The notes below the pieces were generated by a model, which did not search any database, was not told the DNA's origin, and saw only the letters and a program-made list of their open reading frames with translations. Shown piece by piece: positions 49,362 to 57,437 of a DNA stretch of 64,000 bases. The position numbers were made by a program, and so were the translations under genes. The DNA comes from Deltaproteobacteria bacterium HGW-Deltaproteobacteria-13 (GTDB lineage: Bacteria > Desulfobacterota > Syntrophia > Syntrophales > Smithellaceae). The stretch is from NCBI GenBank assembly GCA_002840555.1, contig PHBJ01000003.1, positions 128,412 through 192,411 on the forward strand, in the 5' to 3' direction. Position 1 is the first letter of the stretch. The number at the start of each line of letters is the position of its first letter.

Positions 49362-50630
49362 CTACCACCCTTTTTTCCACATATCGTCATCATCATAGAT
49401 TTTTTCGGCTTCATCAGCTTCCTGCGCGTCCAGCTCCAGATCGCGCGTGTTGGACTGGGCTTTTTGAGTTAAATATTCGCGATACCATTCATGGGCCGTG
49501 ATCATGGACATAACTTCGCTCGTTCCCGTCCAGATGGAGGCCAGACGGACATCGCGGTAAATCCGTTCAATCGGAAATACATTGGTATAGCCGATACCGC
49601 CCATCACCTGCATGGAATTATGAACAACCTTCTGGCAGGATTCGGTGATGAATTTTTTGCTCTGCGAAACCATCCTTCTGATTCTGAGCATGTCCGCGCC
49701 GTCGTCCACCGCCCGCGCGGTGACATAGGCCATGGCGCGCGCCGCGTCCAGAAGCATCGCCGCCTCGGCAATCTGAAAACTCACGCCTTCGAATTGTGCG
49801 ATGATCTGACCGAACGCTTTTCGCCGGGAGGTGTAATTTGTCGCGATTTCCAAAGCCGGACGGGCGGCGCCTATCGTCATGGAGGCGGTTCCCAGACGCT
49901 CAGGTATCATCATCGTATTAAATACGGCATAGGCGCCCTGAACTTTTCCCACCACATTTTTCTTGGGAACTTTTACGTCGCGAAAAATAATACGTCCTGT
50001 TCCGCCGCCGCGGCAGCCCATCAGGCCATACAGATACTTAACTTCCACTCCTTCGGTGCGGTCGACGATAAAGCAGGTCATGGACTCCTGCGGTTTTGCG
50101 TCAGGATGGGTTTTCGCGTAAACAAGAAAATAGTCCGCGCCTTCAGCGCCGACGATAAATCGTTTCATTCCGTTTAAGAGATAATAATCGCCTTTATCTT
50201 CCGCTTTGGTCGTAGCTCCGAAAAAGTCCGATCCGCCGCGCGGCTCTGTCAGACACTCCGCCGCGAAGAGATCACCTCTCAAAAGCGGCTTTACATATTT
50301 TTCTTTTTGCTCATCGGTACCGTGCCGGATAATCGCGTCGCAGACAAGCTCCGCGCCCACGCCGAAGACACACGCGAATTCATAACCGATCACTCCGACT
50401 TCCTCCATGATCATGCAGGTGGTCACCCAATCCATGTCGCGGCCTCCCCATTTTTTCGGATAGCGGCAGCCCATGAGATTACGTCTGGCGGCTTCCTGCA
50501 GAAACTCTTTAGGAAACTTGATTTTGTCTGTATCCATATCCAGGATCATCTGGCGCGGCACCCATTTTACAAAATCACGCGCTTCATCCCTGATTTTTAG
50601 TTGTTCCTTGGTCATCATATAATCAAACAT
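49362..50630 (-). CDS. acyl-CoA dehydrogenase
   Basis: A 422-residue FAD-dependent acyl-CoA dehydrogenase that forms a 2,3-double bond. It shows LTEPRGGSDFFGATTKAED (flavin/substrate contact), GGRDMDWVTT and GRIIFRDVKVPKKNVVGKV, the last a family hallmark. The usual base Glu of the YEGT motif (medium- and short-chain enzymes) is missing: here it is WTGT at residues 367-370. Instead E244, in MIPERLGTA, aligns with the catalytic Glu of isovaleryl-CoA and long-chain dehydrogenases, so a branched or bulky substrate is likely. The acidic C-terminal tail (AQEADEAEKIYDDDDMW) is unusual. It belongs to the AraC-headed catabolic cluster. Confidence 0.88.
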   Translation of the reverse strand: MFDYMMTKEQLKIRDEARDFVKWVPRQMILDMDTDKIKFPKEFLQEAARRNLMGCRYPKKWGGRDMDWVTTCMIMEEVGVIGYEFACVFGVGAELVCDAIIRHGTDEQKEKYVKPLLRGDLFAAECLTEPRGGSDFFGATTKAEDKGDYYLLNGMKRFIVGAEGADYFLVYAKTHPDAKPQESMTCFIVDRTEGVEVKYLYGLMGCRGGGTGRIIFRDVKVPKKNVVGKVQGAYAVFNTMMIPERLGTASMTIGAARPALEIATNYTSRRKAFGQIIAQFEGVSFQIAEAAMLLDAARAMAYVTARAVDDGADMLRIRRMVSQSKKFITESCQKVVHNSMQVMGGIGYTNVFPIERIYRDVRLASIWTGTSEVMSMITAHEWYREYLTQKAQSNTRDLELDAQEADEAEKIYDDDDMWKKGW

Positions 50631-50724
50631 GGCATTCTCCTTTTACGTTTTATTACGTATGTGTAAAATAAATTTGGGGGAATTATAACAGAAATGATGA
50701 TTAAACAAAAAAAAACTTCTAAGA

Positions 50725-51606
50725 CTATGAAATTGAAACTTTTTTAATGGTATGATCAGATATGGCGTCTATTATTTTTTGCCAGGTCTCCCGGGGCATG
50801 TCATGACCCATTCCCTCAATGATCAATAATTTGGCCCCCGGTATCAACTGAGCTGTTTCTTTTCCCCCTTCTACCGGCATAAGCGGATCCGCGTCTCCAT
50901 GGATTACGAGCGTGGGGACCTTAATGGATGCAATCGCTGATTTTTGATAACCATGGACAAGAACAGCCGCGCTTTGACGGATCATTCCCTGCGGGTAATA
51001 TGAACGGTCATAGCCCTCGGCCAGGACCTTTCGTAATCGTTTTTCATCAAAGGGGAATCCACGGCTCCAGAGCATTCGCCATAAATCCACCTGATGTTCA
51101 ATATACGCTTCGCGCTCATCGGGAACAGGTTTAAATACAGCGGCTAAAACATCCGGTTTGATTCGCGGAAGTTCAGGATTACCGGTACTCGACATGATGG
51201 AGATTAAACTGAGCACTCGTTCAGGATACCGGTACGAGATAATCTGGGCTATCTCACCGCCCATTGAAGAACCGCAGATATGCGCCTTCCTGATACCCAA
51301 TGCATCAAGCAAACCCACAGCGTCATCCGCCATATCCTCAAGAGAGTATGGTGAGGATACCGGTTCTCCTTTCATGGCGGCCATCATGTCGGGAATGCCG
51401 GCTTCTTCAAATTTTGTCGATAGGCCGGCGTCCCGGTTATCGAATCGAATCACAAAGTGCCCTCTTTTTGCCAATGACTCGCAAAACGCTTCTTCCCAAT
51501 AAATCATCTGACCGCCCGCTCCTATGATTAACAATAATGCCGGAGATGAGGCATCGCCAAAAGTATCATATTCTATTTGAATTCCATTAGCTGTTGCATG
51601 AGGCAT
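50725..51606 (-). CDS. alpha/beta hydrolase
   Basis: A 293-residue hydrolase without signal peptide. It has LLIIGAGGQMIYWEEAFCES (oxyanion side), VIRFDNRDAGLS, the nucleophile elbow KAHICGSSMGGEIAQIISY (Ser in GSSMGG), an Asp in LVIHGDADPLMPVEGGKE and the His in GMGHDMPRE. The fold resembles MhpC/TodF-type C-C bond hydrolases and esterases. I chose ATG 51606, 7 bases after AGGAG; the GTG at 51621 overlaps the ribosome site. It lies in the AraC-headed catabolic cluster between the carboxymuconolactone-decarboxylase-like gene and the acyl-CoA dehydrogenase, and may cleave a thioester or lactone of the pathway. Confidence 0.85.
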   Translation of the reverse strand: MPHATANGIQIEYDTFGDASSPALLLIIGAGGQMIYWEEAFCESLAKRGHFVIRFDNRDAGLSTKFEEAGIPDMMAAMKGEPVSSPYSLEDMADDAVGLLDALGIRKAHICGSSMGGEIAQIISYRYPERVLSLISIMSSTGNPELPRIKPDVLAAVFKPVPDEREAYIEHQVDLWRMLWSRGFPFDEKRLRKVLAEGYDRSYYPQGMIRQSAAVLVHGYQKSAIASIKVPTLVIHGDADPLMPVEGGKETAQLIPGAKLLIIEGMGHDMPRETWQKIIDAISDHTIKKVSIS

Positions 51607-51908
51607 GGCCTGCTCCTTCACTTGATAATGAATATATCCAAGGGATATGCTCAGGTATTTTACACAACCCTACTTTATTTCGTAAAAATTAAAAAGATAA
51701 AATACATTATGAAATCAGACATCATGAAGCTTTGACTTTGTGTATTTTGTGACAGTAAAGACCAGGGCCCGGAATAAATCATGAGAAGTTGCCGGACATA
51801 AAGGAATTAACATACCGTTGTTCCAGCCCCGACAGCCATTTCCCTTTCTTGAGGAAGAAGGGCAGCTTTCGGACATCATTCGATATAATGATAAAAGCGT
51901 ATACGGAG
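51607..51908. other. 302-bp gap inside the catabolic cluster
   Basis: No gene is convincing here. A minus-strand open frame (51715-51978) overlaps the end of the next gene and has low-complexity, atypical composition. No promoter or terminator stands out. The gap may hold degraded sequence. Confidence 0.5.
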
Positions 51909-52418
51909 TTATGTCTGTTCCAGTTCCACCCGCGTTGATTCGAGAAAACGGCTTAAGAAATTGAAATAGCTGACGCACAGGATAAGTTCCGTCGCTCCCT
52001 GAGTTCCGTAGCGTTCAAGTATTAGAGCAAGGGCATCGTCGCTTAGCTTTACATTGCGGCTGATTTCATCGGCCACGCGGCACAACAGATTGCCTTCTTC
52101 ATCAAGTGACATGACGGGATCTTCGGTGCGAATGATTTCTATCTCCTGATCGCTGACATTGAAATTCTTTGCCAATGTTACATGATGGGTCCATTCATAA
52201 ATGGCATGCGTAACATGCGCCACACGGAGCACAGCAATTTCACGCTTGCGGGGATCGAAGGAACTGAAGAACAGGACAGACTGAGCCAATTCAAGGAACC
52301 CTTTTACACTGGCCGGAGCATTGGCCACCATACGGGCCACATTCATGGGAAACGACTCTACAAGCGCTCGCACATCGGGTGCCAGACTTTCCATTTCAGG
52401 ATATGGAATACGAATCAT
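51909..52418 (-). CDS. carboxymuconolactone-decarboxylase/AhpD-like protein lacking redox cysteines
   Basis: A 169-residue protein of the CMD/AhpD fold. The motif IAVLRVAHVTHAIYEWTHHV carries the E-W-x-H-H of carboxymuconolactone decarboxylases, and the redox CxxC of AhpD-type disulfide reductases is absent. The rest is helical (LCRVADEISRNVKLSDDALA, ATELILCVSYFNFLSRFLES). A decarboxylase, dehydratase or lactone-acting role is therefore more likely than peroxide defence. It is followed 11 bp upstream, in transcription order, by the VOC gene. The substrate is unknown. Confidence 0.8.
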   Translation of the reverse strand: MIRIPYPEMESLAPDVRALVESFPMNVARMVANAPASVKGFLELAQSVLFFSSFDPRKREIAVLRVAHVTHAIYEWTHHVTLAKNFNVSDQEIEIIRTEDPVMSLDEEGNLLCRVADEISRNVKLSDDALALILERYGTQGATELILCVSYFNFLSRFLESTRVELEQT

Positions 52419-52429
52419 ATTTTCTCCTT

Positions 52430-53044
52430 TTAAAATGATAAACTTCTTTTTCCAATTAATTTCTCCAGCCGTCCCAGGGCGTGAAAAATGCCCGCCGGAA
52501 TTTTTACAGGGAAACCGAACAATCTCATATCAATGTATTCAACGATTATCCCGGCTTTACTGCGGGTATCCATGTAGACAAAATCAGTCACAAGAGGAAA
52601 TGAACTGATTGTCCCTCTTACCCAGGTCTTGCAGCCCTTTTCTTCCAATTCCCCCGCATGAGCGTCAACACCCTTTGACCGGAAACCCAGGTGCTGGACG
52701 ACCATCCTGCATTCCTTGTCGACGCAGGAGCCGTAGAAAGCGGAACCGGTGCCCGGCTCCAGCAGTTCAAACTCGAATCCCTTGTGATAGGCTATGCCGA
52801 CCTTGCCGTGAAAACTTTTTGATTTTCCGCGTTCGCGCCATAATTTGAGTCCGCTTGACGCAATGAAAAACGGGCCGATACCCTTCTCCTCAAGTTCAGC
52901 CGCCGCGGCTTCCACATCCGGCACCACAATGCCGAGTTGATGGATTTCCGGCAAATTATTTTTTTCGCGAAAATCTTTCGCTACGGCGGAAACGGCCCTG
53001 CCAAAATCTTCAGATTTGAGCAAATCGTCTAAATAGATCATCAC
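52430..53044 (-). CDS. VOC-superfamily (glyoxalase-like) protein
   Basis: A 204-residue vicinal-oxygen-chelate-fold protein. Two half domains are visible: the first begins EIHQLGIVVPDVEAAAAELE (beta-alpha-beta), the second RMVVQHLGFRSKGVDAHAGE. Metal-ligand candidates are the His in EIHQLG, the His in VQHLGF and an acidic residue in FELLEPGTGSAF or GIIVEYIDM. Such proteins isomerise, dioxygenate or epimerise small molecules; methylmalonyl-CoA epimerases and glyoxalases are relatives. The extra N- and C-terminal 30 residues are unusual. The gene is part of the AraC-headed operon. The reaction is not predictable from sequence. Confidence 0.8.
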   Translation of the reverse strand: MMIYLDDLLKSEDFGRAVSAVAKDFREKNNLPEIHQLGIVVPDVEAAAAELEEKGIGPFFIASSGLKLWRERGKSKSFHGKVGIAYHKGFEFELLEPGTGSAFYGSCVDKECRMVVQHLGFRSKGVDAHAGELEEKGCKTWVRGTISSFPLVTDFVYMDTRSKAGIIVEYIDMRLFGFPVKIPAGIFHALGRLEKLIGKRSLSF

Positions 53045-53056
53045 CCTATTCCCTCC

Positions 53057-53893
53057 TCAGGTCAAACCGTGGCGCGCCAGAAACATCATGAGCTTCTCAC
53101 CGAATTTATTTTTCAAGGTGAAGGCAATAAAACGGTAAAATAACTCCGGCGATAAACGTTTGTCGAGCCAGAACAGTTTGGCATTTAATCCGGGAACCAC
53201 GTATAGTTTATTTTTGTCCATAGCTTTCATGACACATCCGGCGATATCAGCGGCGCTTAAACGGCCGTGATCAAAGGTCGCCTGAGCAAGGTCCCTCTGG
53301 TAATCCGTCTGATAACGCATGGATTTAAGAAGATTCGTTTTAAAAAATGACGGACACACCACCGAAACGCCGATCTTGTGCGGCGCCAGTTCGGTTTTGA
53401 TGGTTTCGGATAAAGCCACCACAGCGGCCTTGGCAACATTGTAAGGACCCATTTCCGGCAGACAAACCAGTCCTGCTTCGGAGGCAACATTAACAATGTA
53501 ACCTCCGCCGCCCTGCGCTTTCATTCGGGGAATGAAATAATGACAACCGTAAATCATGCCCCACATATCGATGTTTATGCACCACTCCCAATCATTGATG
53601 GGTATTTCTCCCGTAAATCCCGCGCTGGTAACCCCGGCATTGTTGATTAAAAGATCGACTCTCTGAAACTTATCAAAAGCATGGAGGGCCATATGCTCGA
53701 CGGCTTCCTTTTTGGTTACATCGCATTCATATACTTCACCGTCTCCGCCTGCATTCTTCACCAGAGCAAGTGTTTCCTGCGCGCCGGCCGTATTGACATC
53801 CGCCAGAAGAATCCTGTATTTACGCTCAGCTAATTTAAGACACAGCTCTCTGCCTAAACCGGAACCGGCTCCGGTAACTACCGCGTTTTTCAT
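53057..53893 (-). CDS. short-chain dehydrogenase/reductase
   Basis: A 278-residue SDR. The cofactor motif is VVTGAGSGLGRELCLKLAER (residues 4-23), followed by LLINNAGVTS, the catalytic Ser in VASEAGLVC and the pair YNVAKAA (Y-x3-K). LLADVN, with Asp after beta-2, suggests a preference for NAD over NADP. The C-terminal part has KFGEKLMMFLARHG, as in short-chain enzymes of CoA-ester degradation. Start ATG 53893 follows GGAGGG by 7 bases. Together with the crotonase, it could oxidise a 3-hydroxyacyl-CoA. The paralogue at 54976 is a different enzyme of the same fold. Confidence 0.87.
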   Translation of the reverse strand: MKNAVVTGAGSGLGRELCLKLAERKYRILLADVNTAGAQETLALVKNAGGDGEVYECDVTKKEAVEHMALHAFDKFQRVDLLINNAGVTSAGFTGEIPINDWEWCINIDMWGMIYGCHYFIPRMKAQGGGGYIVNVASEAGLVCLPEMGPYNVAKAAVVALSETIKTELAPHKIGVSVVCPSFFKTNLLKSMRYQTDYQRDLAQATFDHGRLSAADIAGCVMKAMDKNKLYVVPGLNAKLFWLDKRLSPELFYRFIAFTLKNKFGEKLMMFLARHGLT

Positions 53894-53919
53894 CAAATCC
53901 CTCCTTTGGCACCGCACTA

Positions 53920-54954
53920 TCAGTGTTTAAATTTATAGAGCTTCCCTTCTTCCATATGCTTCACGGTTTCCTGCACAATTCTATTTAACTCTCCGGTTGT
54001 AATCTTCTGCCGGTCGATTGAATTGATATGTTCATCGAGGTAGCGGATATAGGCCTGCATGGCGTTGATTGTGTCTTCCGTATCCAGACAGCGGATGCTT
54101 TGTTCCATCTCAATGCTCAATCCATGTCTTAATGTTGTTTCCATACCATCATGGACGCATTTCTTGATCGCGTCCACGGCCGTCATGGGGCGTTTGCTCA
54201 TCAGATCTGCAAATTCCTGCACCTTTGCTTTGAATTCAGCCTTATTAAAAAATCCTGTGATTAACCCGATGCGCTGTGCCTCCTCCGGGTTCATCTGATT
54301 GCCGCGCAGCATGAACTCCAGAGCCTTGGCCCGGCCGATGAGCCGCGGGAGCCGTTGCGTGGAACCGCCGCCGGGCACGATATTTATCAGCACCTCCGGC
54401 TGTCCGAGTGTAAAGCCCTGGTCGCCGATCATGAAACGGAAATCGAAGCACGCGGAAAGTTCTGTGCCGCCGCCGTTGCAATTCCCGTTGATCGCGGCGA
54501 CGGTTATTTTATTGAGCCTTTCAATCGCGAAATATACTCTCTGCATGATAAACCACAGATAAAGGCTTGACGAATAACCTTTCATTGCCCTGGCAATTTT
54601 GAGCATCAGTGTCTCGTACCAGCCGAAATAATCCATCAGCCAGTTGGTGGAGGTTGTAACGTATTTTAAAATGGCGCCCGTTAATTTGGTTTTTGTAAAA
54701 AGATTTAAGAGTAATTTTTTATTATCAGTCGATAAGGTGAGAAGCTCGGGAATGGAGAAGTGCATGATGTAAACATCTTCAATGCCTCCCGTCAGAATGA
54801 AGACCCTGACAGAATCATCCTTGGATACCTGCTTCAGCAGAGCAAACAGTTCTTCAAGCATCGCCACGGTCAGGAAATTAACCGGCGGATTTTTCATTTC
54901 AACCCAGAGAGTTGACTTTTCGCGCCTGGTGGAGAAATACGTCCATTTGTCCAT
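53920..54954 (-). CDS. enoyl-CoA hydratase/isomerase family protein (crotonase)
   Basis: A 344-residue crotonase-fold protein, longer than the usual 260 residues owing to an N-terminal and an internal insertion (about residues 75-130). The oxyanion-hole region VAAINGNCNGGGTELSACFD, and LGQPEVLINIVPGGGSTQRL followed by ALEFMLRG, are intact; the two Glu residues at the hydratase positions (in QPEV and ALEF) appear retained. This suggests hydration or isomerisation of a 2-enoyl-CoA-type substrate. GGAGG lies about 7 bases before the ATG. The large insertions hint at an unusual substrate. It sits between the two SDR genes. Confidence 0.85.
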   Translation of the reverse strand: MDKWTYFSTRREKSTLWVEMKNPPVNFLTVAMLEELFALLKQVSKDDSVRVFILTGGIEDVYIMHFSIPELLTLSTDNKKLLLNLFTKTKLTGAILKYVTTSTNWLMDYFGWYETLMLKIARAMKGYSSSLYLWFIMQRVYFAIERLNKITVAAINGNCNGGGTELSACFDFRFMIGDQGFTLGQPEVLINIVPGGGSTQRLPRLIGRAKALEFMLRGNQMNPEEAQRIGLITGFFNKAEFKAKVQEFADLMSKRPMTAVDAIKKCVHDGMETTLRHGLSIEMEQSIRCLDTEDTINAMQAYIRYLDEHINSIDRQKITTGELNRIVQETVKHMEEGKLYKFKH

Positions 54955-54975
54955 ACAGCAGCCTCCCCGATAATT

Positions 54976-55812
54976 TTATTTAGATGACATGAGAAAACGT
55001 CCTGAAACCTCATTCATCGCGTCGAAAAATTTCTGCGAAATGCGTTTCGTAAACCACTGCGCCCAGGCCTCCGGCCCCACCGGAACAATGGAGCGGTTAT
55101 GCCGCACCGCGCTCAATATTGATTTGGCCACCCTCTCCGGTGGCCAGCCGAATCTGCGGTAAAAATCAACCAGCCGGTTGCGGTTCGCTCTGAATCCTTC
55201 AGGAAGATGCATCCGGCTTTCCGCGACAATATTGGTGTTGATTATTCCCGGACAGATGGTGCTTACGCCTATACCAAATCTCCGCATTTCAGCTCTCAGT
55301 GTTTCGCTAAGACCGACAACGGCAAATTTTGTCGAACAGTAGGCGCTCATACTGGCCATCGAACAAAGACCCGCGCCGCTCGCCGTATTTACCACATGTC
55401 CGTATTTTCTGGCAACCATATACGGCAAAAAAGCTTTGAGCCCGTAAACGACACCCCAATAGTTAATCGAAAATATCCATTCGAAGTCCTCTATGTTTGT
55501 ATCCAGCAGACTCCCGCCGACTCCCACGCCGGCATTGTTTATCAAAATGTCTACATGTCCGCGTTCGCGGATAACGAGTTCGGCGAATGATTCCACCTCC
55601 TTTCTTTTGGAAACATCCACCTGCTGCGCAAGAACTGTCGCTCCGCATGCTTTTATTTCCTTGGCTGCATCTTCGAGTCTCTGTGCATCATTATCCGCAA
55701 TGACGAGATCAGCGCCTTCCGACGCGAAAGCCTTTGCCGCGGCTTTGCCTATTCCAGATGCCGCTCCCGTGATCACCACTATCTTGCTTTTAAAATCTTT
55801 TATTCCCGGCAT
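54976..55812 (-). CDS. short-chain dehydrogenase/reductase
   Basis: A 278-residue SDR. The cofactor motif VVITGAASGIGKAAAKAFAS is at about residues 11-30, then ILINNAGVGVG, the catalytic Ser in TASGAGL and the pair YCSTKFA (Y-x3-K). The Asp after beta-2 (VIADND) points to NAD(H). It shows the length and tail of NAD-dependent dehydrogenases of hydroxy-acyl or cyclic alcohols. It lies directly downstream of the two TPP enzymes in the operon. A dehydrogenation of the TPP-enzyme product is plausible, but not shown. Confidence 0.87.
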   Translation of the reverse strand: MPGIKDFKSKIVVITGAASGIGKAAAKAFASEGADLVIADNDAQRLEDAAKEIKACGATVLAQQVDVSKRKEVESFAELVIRERGHVDILINNAGVGVGGSLLDTNIEDFEWIFSINYWGVVYGLKAFLPYMVARKYGHVVNTASGAGLCSMASMSAYCSTKFAVVGLSETLRAEMRRFGIGVSTICPGIINTNIVAESRMHLPEGFRANRNRLVDFYRRFGWPPERVAKSILSAVRHNRSIVPVGPEAWAQWFTKRISQKFFDAMNEVSGRFLMSSK

Positions 55813-55822
55813 AATCGTCCCA

Positions 55823-57436
55823 CTAGCGCATTGAAGAAACTAACACTGCCGCAGGCTGATTCAATCTTACCACTGCTTTCTCCGGCACAGCCCGGACAAC
55901 GAGGGCCGATATTGCTTTTGCTCTGAATTCAGAAATATCTCCCTGGGAATCGCTCAAATCGTGCCTGCTCACACAGCAACCTAAACCCTCCAGCACGGAC
56001 GCGGTGTCAGCGCAATTCACATGGGCATCTTCATGATCGGCCACGATAATCCTCAAGGTAACCCCGGCCTGTGCCGCGGGAGAGAGTTCACGGACATGAG
56101 CAAAAAGAGATTCCTTGTCGCAGATCAGGGTTATCCTCGCTTTTGGATTTCCTATCGCGGCTCCTATCGCGAAGGGTACGCCGACACCGGCCATATCGCG
56201 CTCGTCCATACAAAATAAATCACGATATTCAGCGTCTTTCAAAATATAAGCCGCCGCCGGGGAGATTCCCGCTCCGTCAGCAATAATGATGTCATCGGGT
56301 CCTGTTGTTTTTCCCAACGCTGCTATCGTTTTGTTGATTCCCGCATTCGCGGGCGAAAGTTCATTAACAAGTTCAGGAATAATATTTTGTAAAGAATCCA
56401 TCCATCTCTTTGATTCCGCGACGCCCTTAATTCCATGCACCGCCATAGCGGATAAAGCGCTTACGGGATCGGCATGAACGAGATGATGGGCATAGGTCAG
56501 GAAAGCCGATGGATCCGTCTCGATCTGAACAATCGGTTTGGACGTCCAGCCGCATTTTTCAATCAGGGATATTGTTTCGGGATCAATTCCTATCACAACA
56601 ATCGCGTCCGCATGTTTGAGCAGAGTCATCCCCTTATCCGTTTCGGCAAACAAAGAACTTGCTCCGGCAAATACCTGATCGCTCCCGCGCATGATCCCCG
56701 AACTGAAGCGCGTGGTGATAACCGGCAATCCGAGTTTGTTGAGAAGCTGACGGACACCGCGATAACGCCCTTCTCTGCCAATGCCCTGTCCCACGATGAC
56801 CAGGGGCCGCCCGGCCTTCTTCAAAGCAGCCGCGGCATCTTCGATCTTTGCGGCAACTCCGGTAATCGTCGGCTCACGTTTTACAAGGGGAACTTTTTCC
56901 AGATCGCTTTGACCCCAGAGACCGCGCTTGAACAATATATCCACGGGAATATCAATATGCACCGGGCCGGGGACGCCGGTATAGGCTTCGCGAAAACCCC
57001 TATTGATCATCGCCGGAATTCGTTTCCAATGATAGACGATCGTATTCCATTTGGTCAGCGGCGCATAAATCTCATCCTGATTGCACGCCTGGAGACTTTC
57101 CTGGTGCGGTTTGGTCTTCCAGCTTTGAACCTGAGGGGCGAGCGATATAACCGGCAGGTAATTGAGCCAGGCATGCATGAGTCCAGCAGCCTCATAGACA
57201 ACTCCCGCGCCCACCGTCGTGAGAGAAGCCGCCGGTACTCCGGTTGCGGCCATATAACCGGCAGCCATAAGGGGGGTAACCGTTTCACAACGGGGGATGA
57301 ATAAATCAATATCGTCTCTGCGGCCAATGGTGTCATAGATGGTACCCATCTGTCCTCCGATAATGGAAAACACATGCCGCACGCCCTGCGCTCTCAGACA
57401 ATCAACTAAAACTTCTCCTCCGGTAATCAGATTCAT
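55823..57436 (-). CDS. TPP-enzyme-family protein (acetolactate synthase-like) with degenerate cofactor motif
   Basis: A 537-residue protein of the acetohydroxyacid synthase/oxalyl-CoA decarboxylase superfamily. It has the N-terminal TPP domain (VFSIIGGQMGTIYDTIGRRD, RCETVTPLMAAGYMAATGVP with the activating Glu), the central domain (RPLVIVGQGIGREGRYRGVR) and the C-terminal domain (MAGVGVPFAIGAAIGNPKAR). In the C-terminal Mg-TPP motif, where the family has GDG-x25-NN, it reads CDKES and later ADHED. The metal Asp is kept, but the Gly residues and the NN are lost. The partner gene at 57438 has an intact motif, so the two may form a heteromer in which one subunit is non-catalytic. Its ribosome site AGGAGG lies inside the last codons of the upstream gene. 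Confidence 0.82.
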   Translation of the reverse strand: MNLITGGEVLVDCLRAQGVRHVFSIIGGQMGTIYDTIGRRDDIDLFIPRCETVTPLMAAGYMAATGVPAASLTTVGAGVVYEAAGLMHAWLNYLPVISLAPQVQSWKTKPHQESLQACNQDEIYAPLTKWNTIVYHWKRIPAMINRGFREAYTGVPGPVHIDIPVDILFKRGLWGQSDLEKVPLVKREPTITGVAAKIEDAAAALKKAGRPLVIVGQGIGREGRYRGVRQLLNKLGLPVITTRFSSGIMRGSDQVFAGASSLFAETDKGMTLLKHADAIVVIGIDPETISLIEKCGWTSKPIVQIETDPSAFLTYAHHLVHADPVSALSAMAVHGIKGVAESKRWMDSLQNIIPELVNELSPANAGINKTIAALGKTTGPDDIIIADGAGISPAAAYILKDAEYRDLFCMDERDMAGVGVPFAIGAAIGNPKARITLICDKESLFAHVRELSPAAQAGVTLRIIVADHEDAHVNCADTASVLEGLGCCVSRHDLSDSQGDISEFRAKAISALVVRAVPEKAVVRLNQPAAVLVSSMR

Positions 57437-57437
57437 T

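Noticed and set aside
51715-51978. Minus-strand 87-codon open frame in the catabolic cluster
   Set aside because: It overlaps the end of the CMD-like gene, has no ribosome site, and its composition (runs of Ser, Arg, Cys) does not look like a protein.
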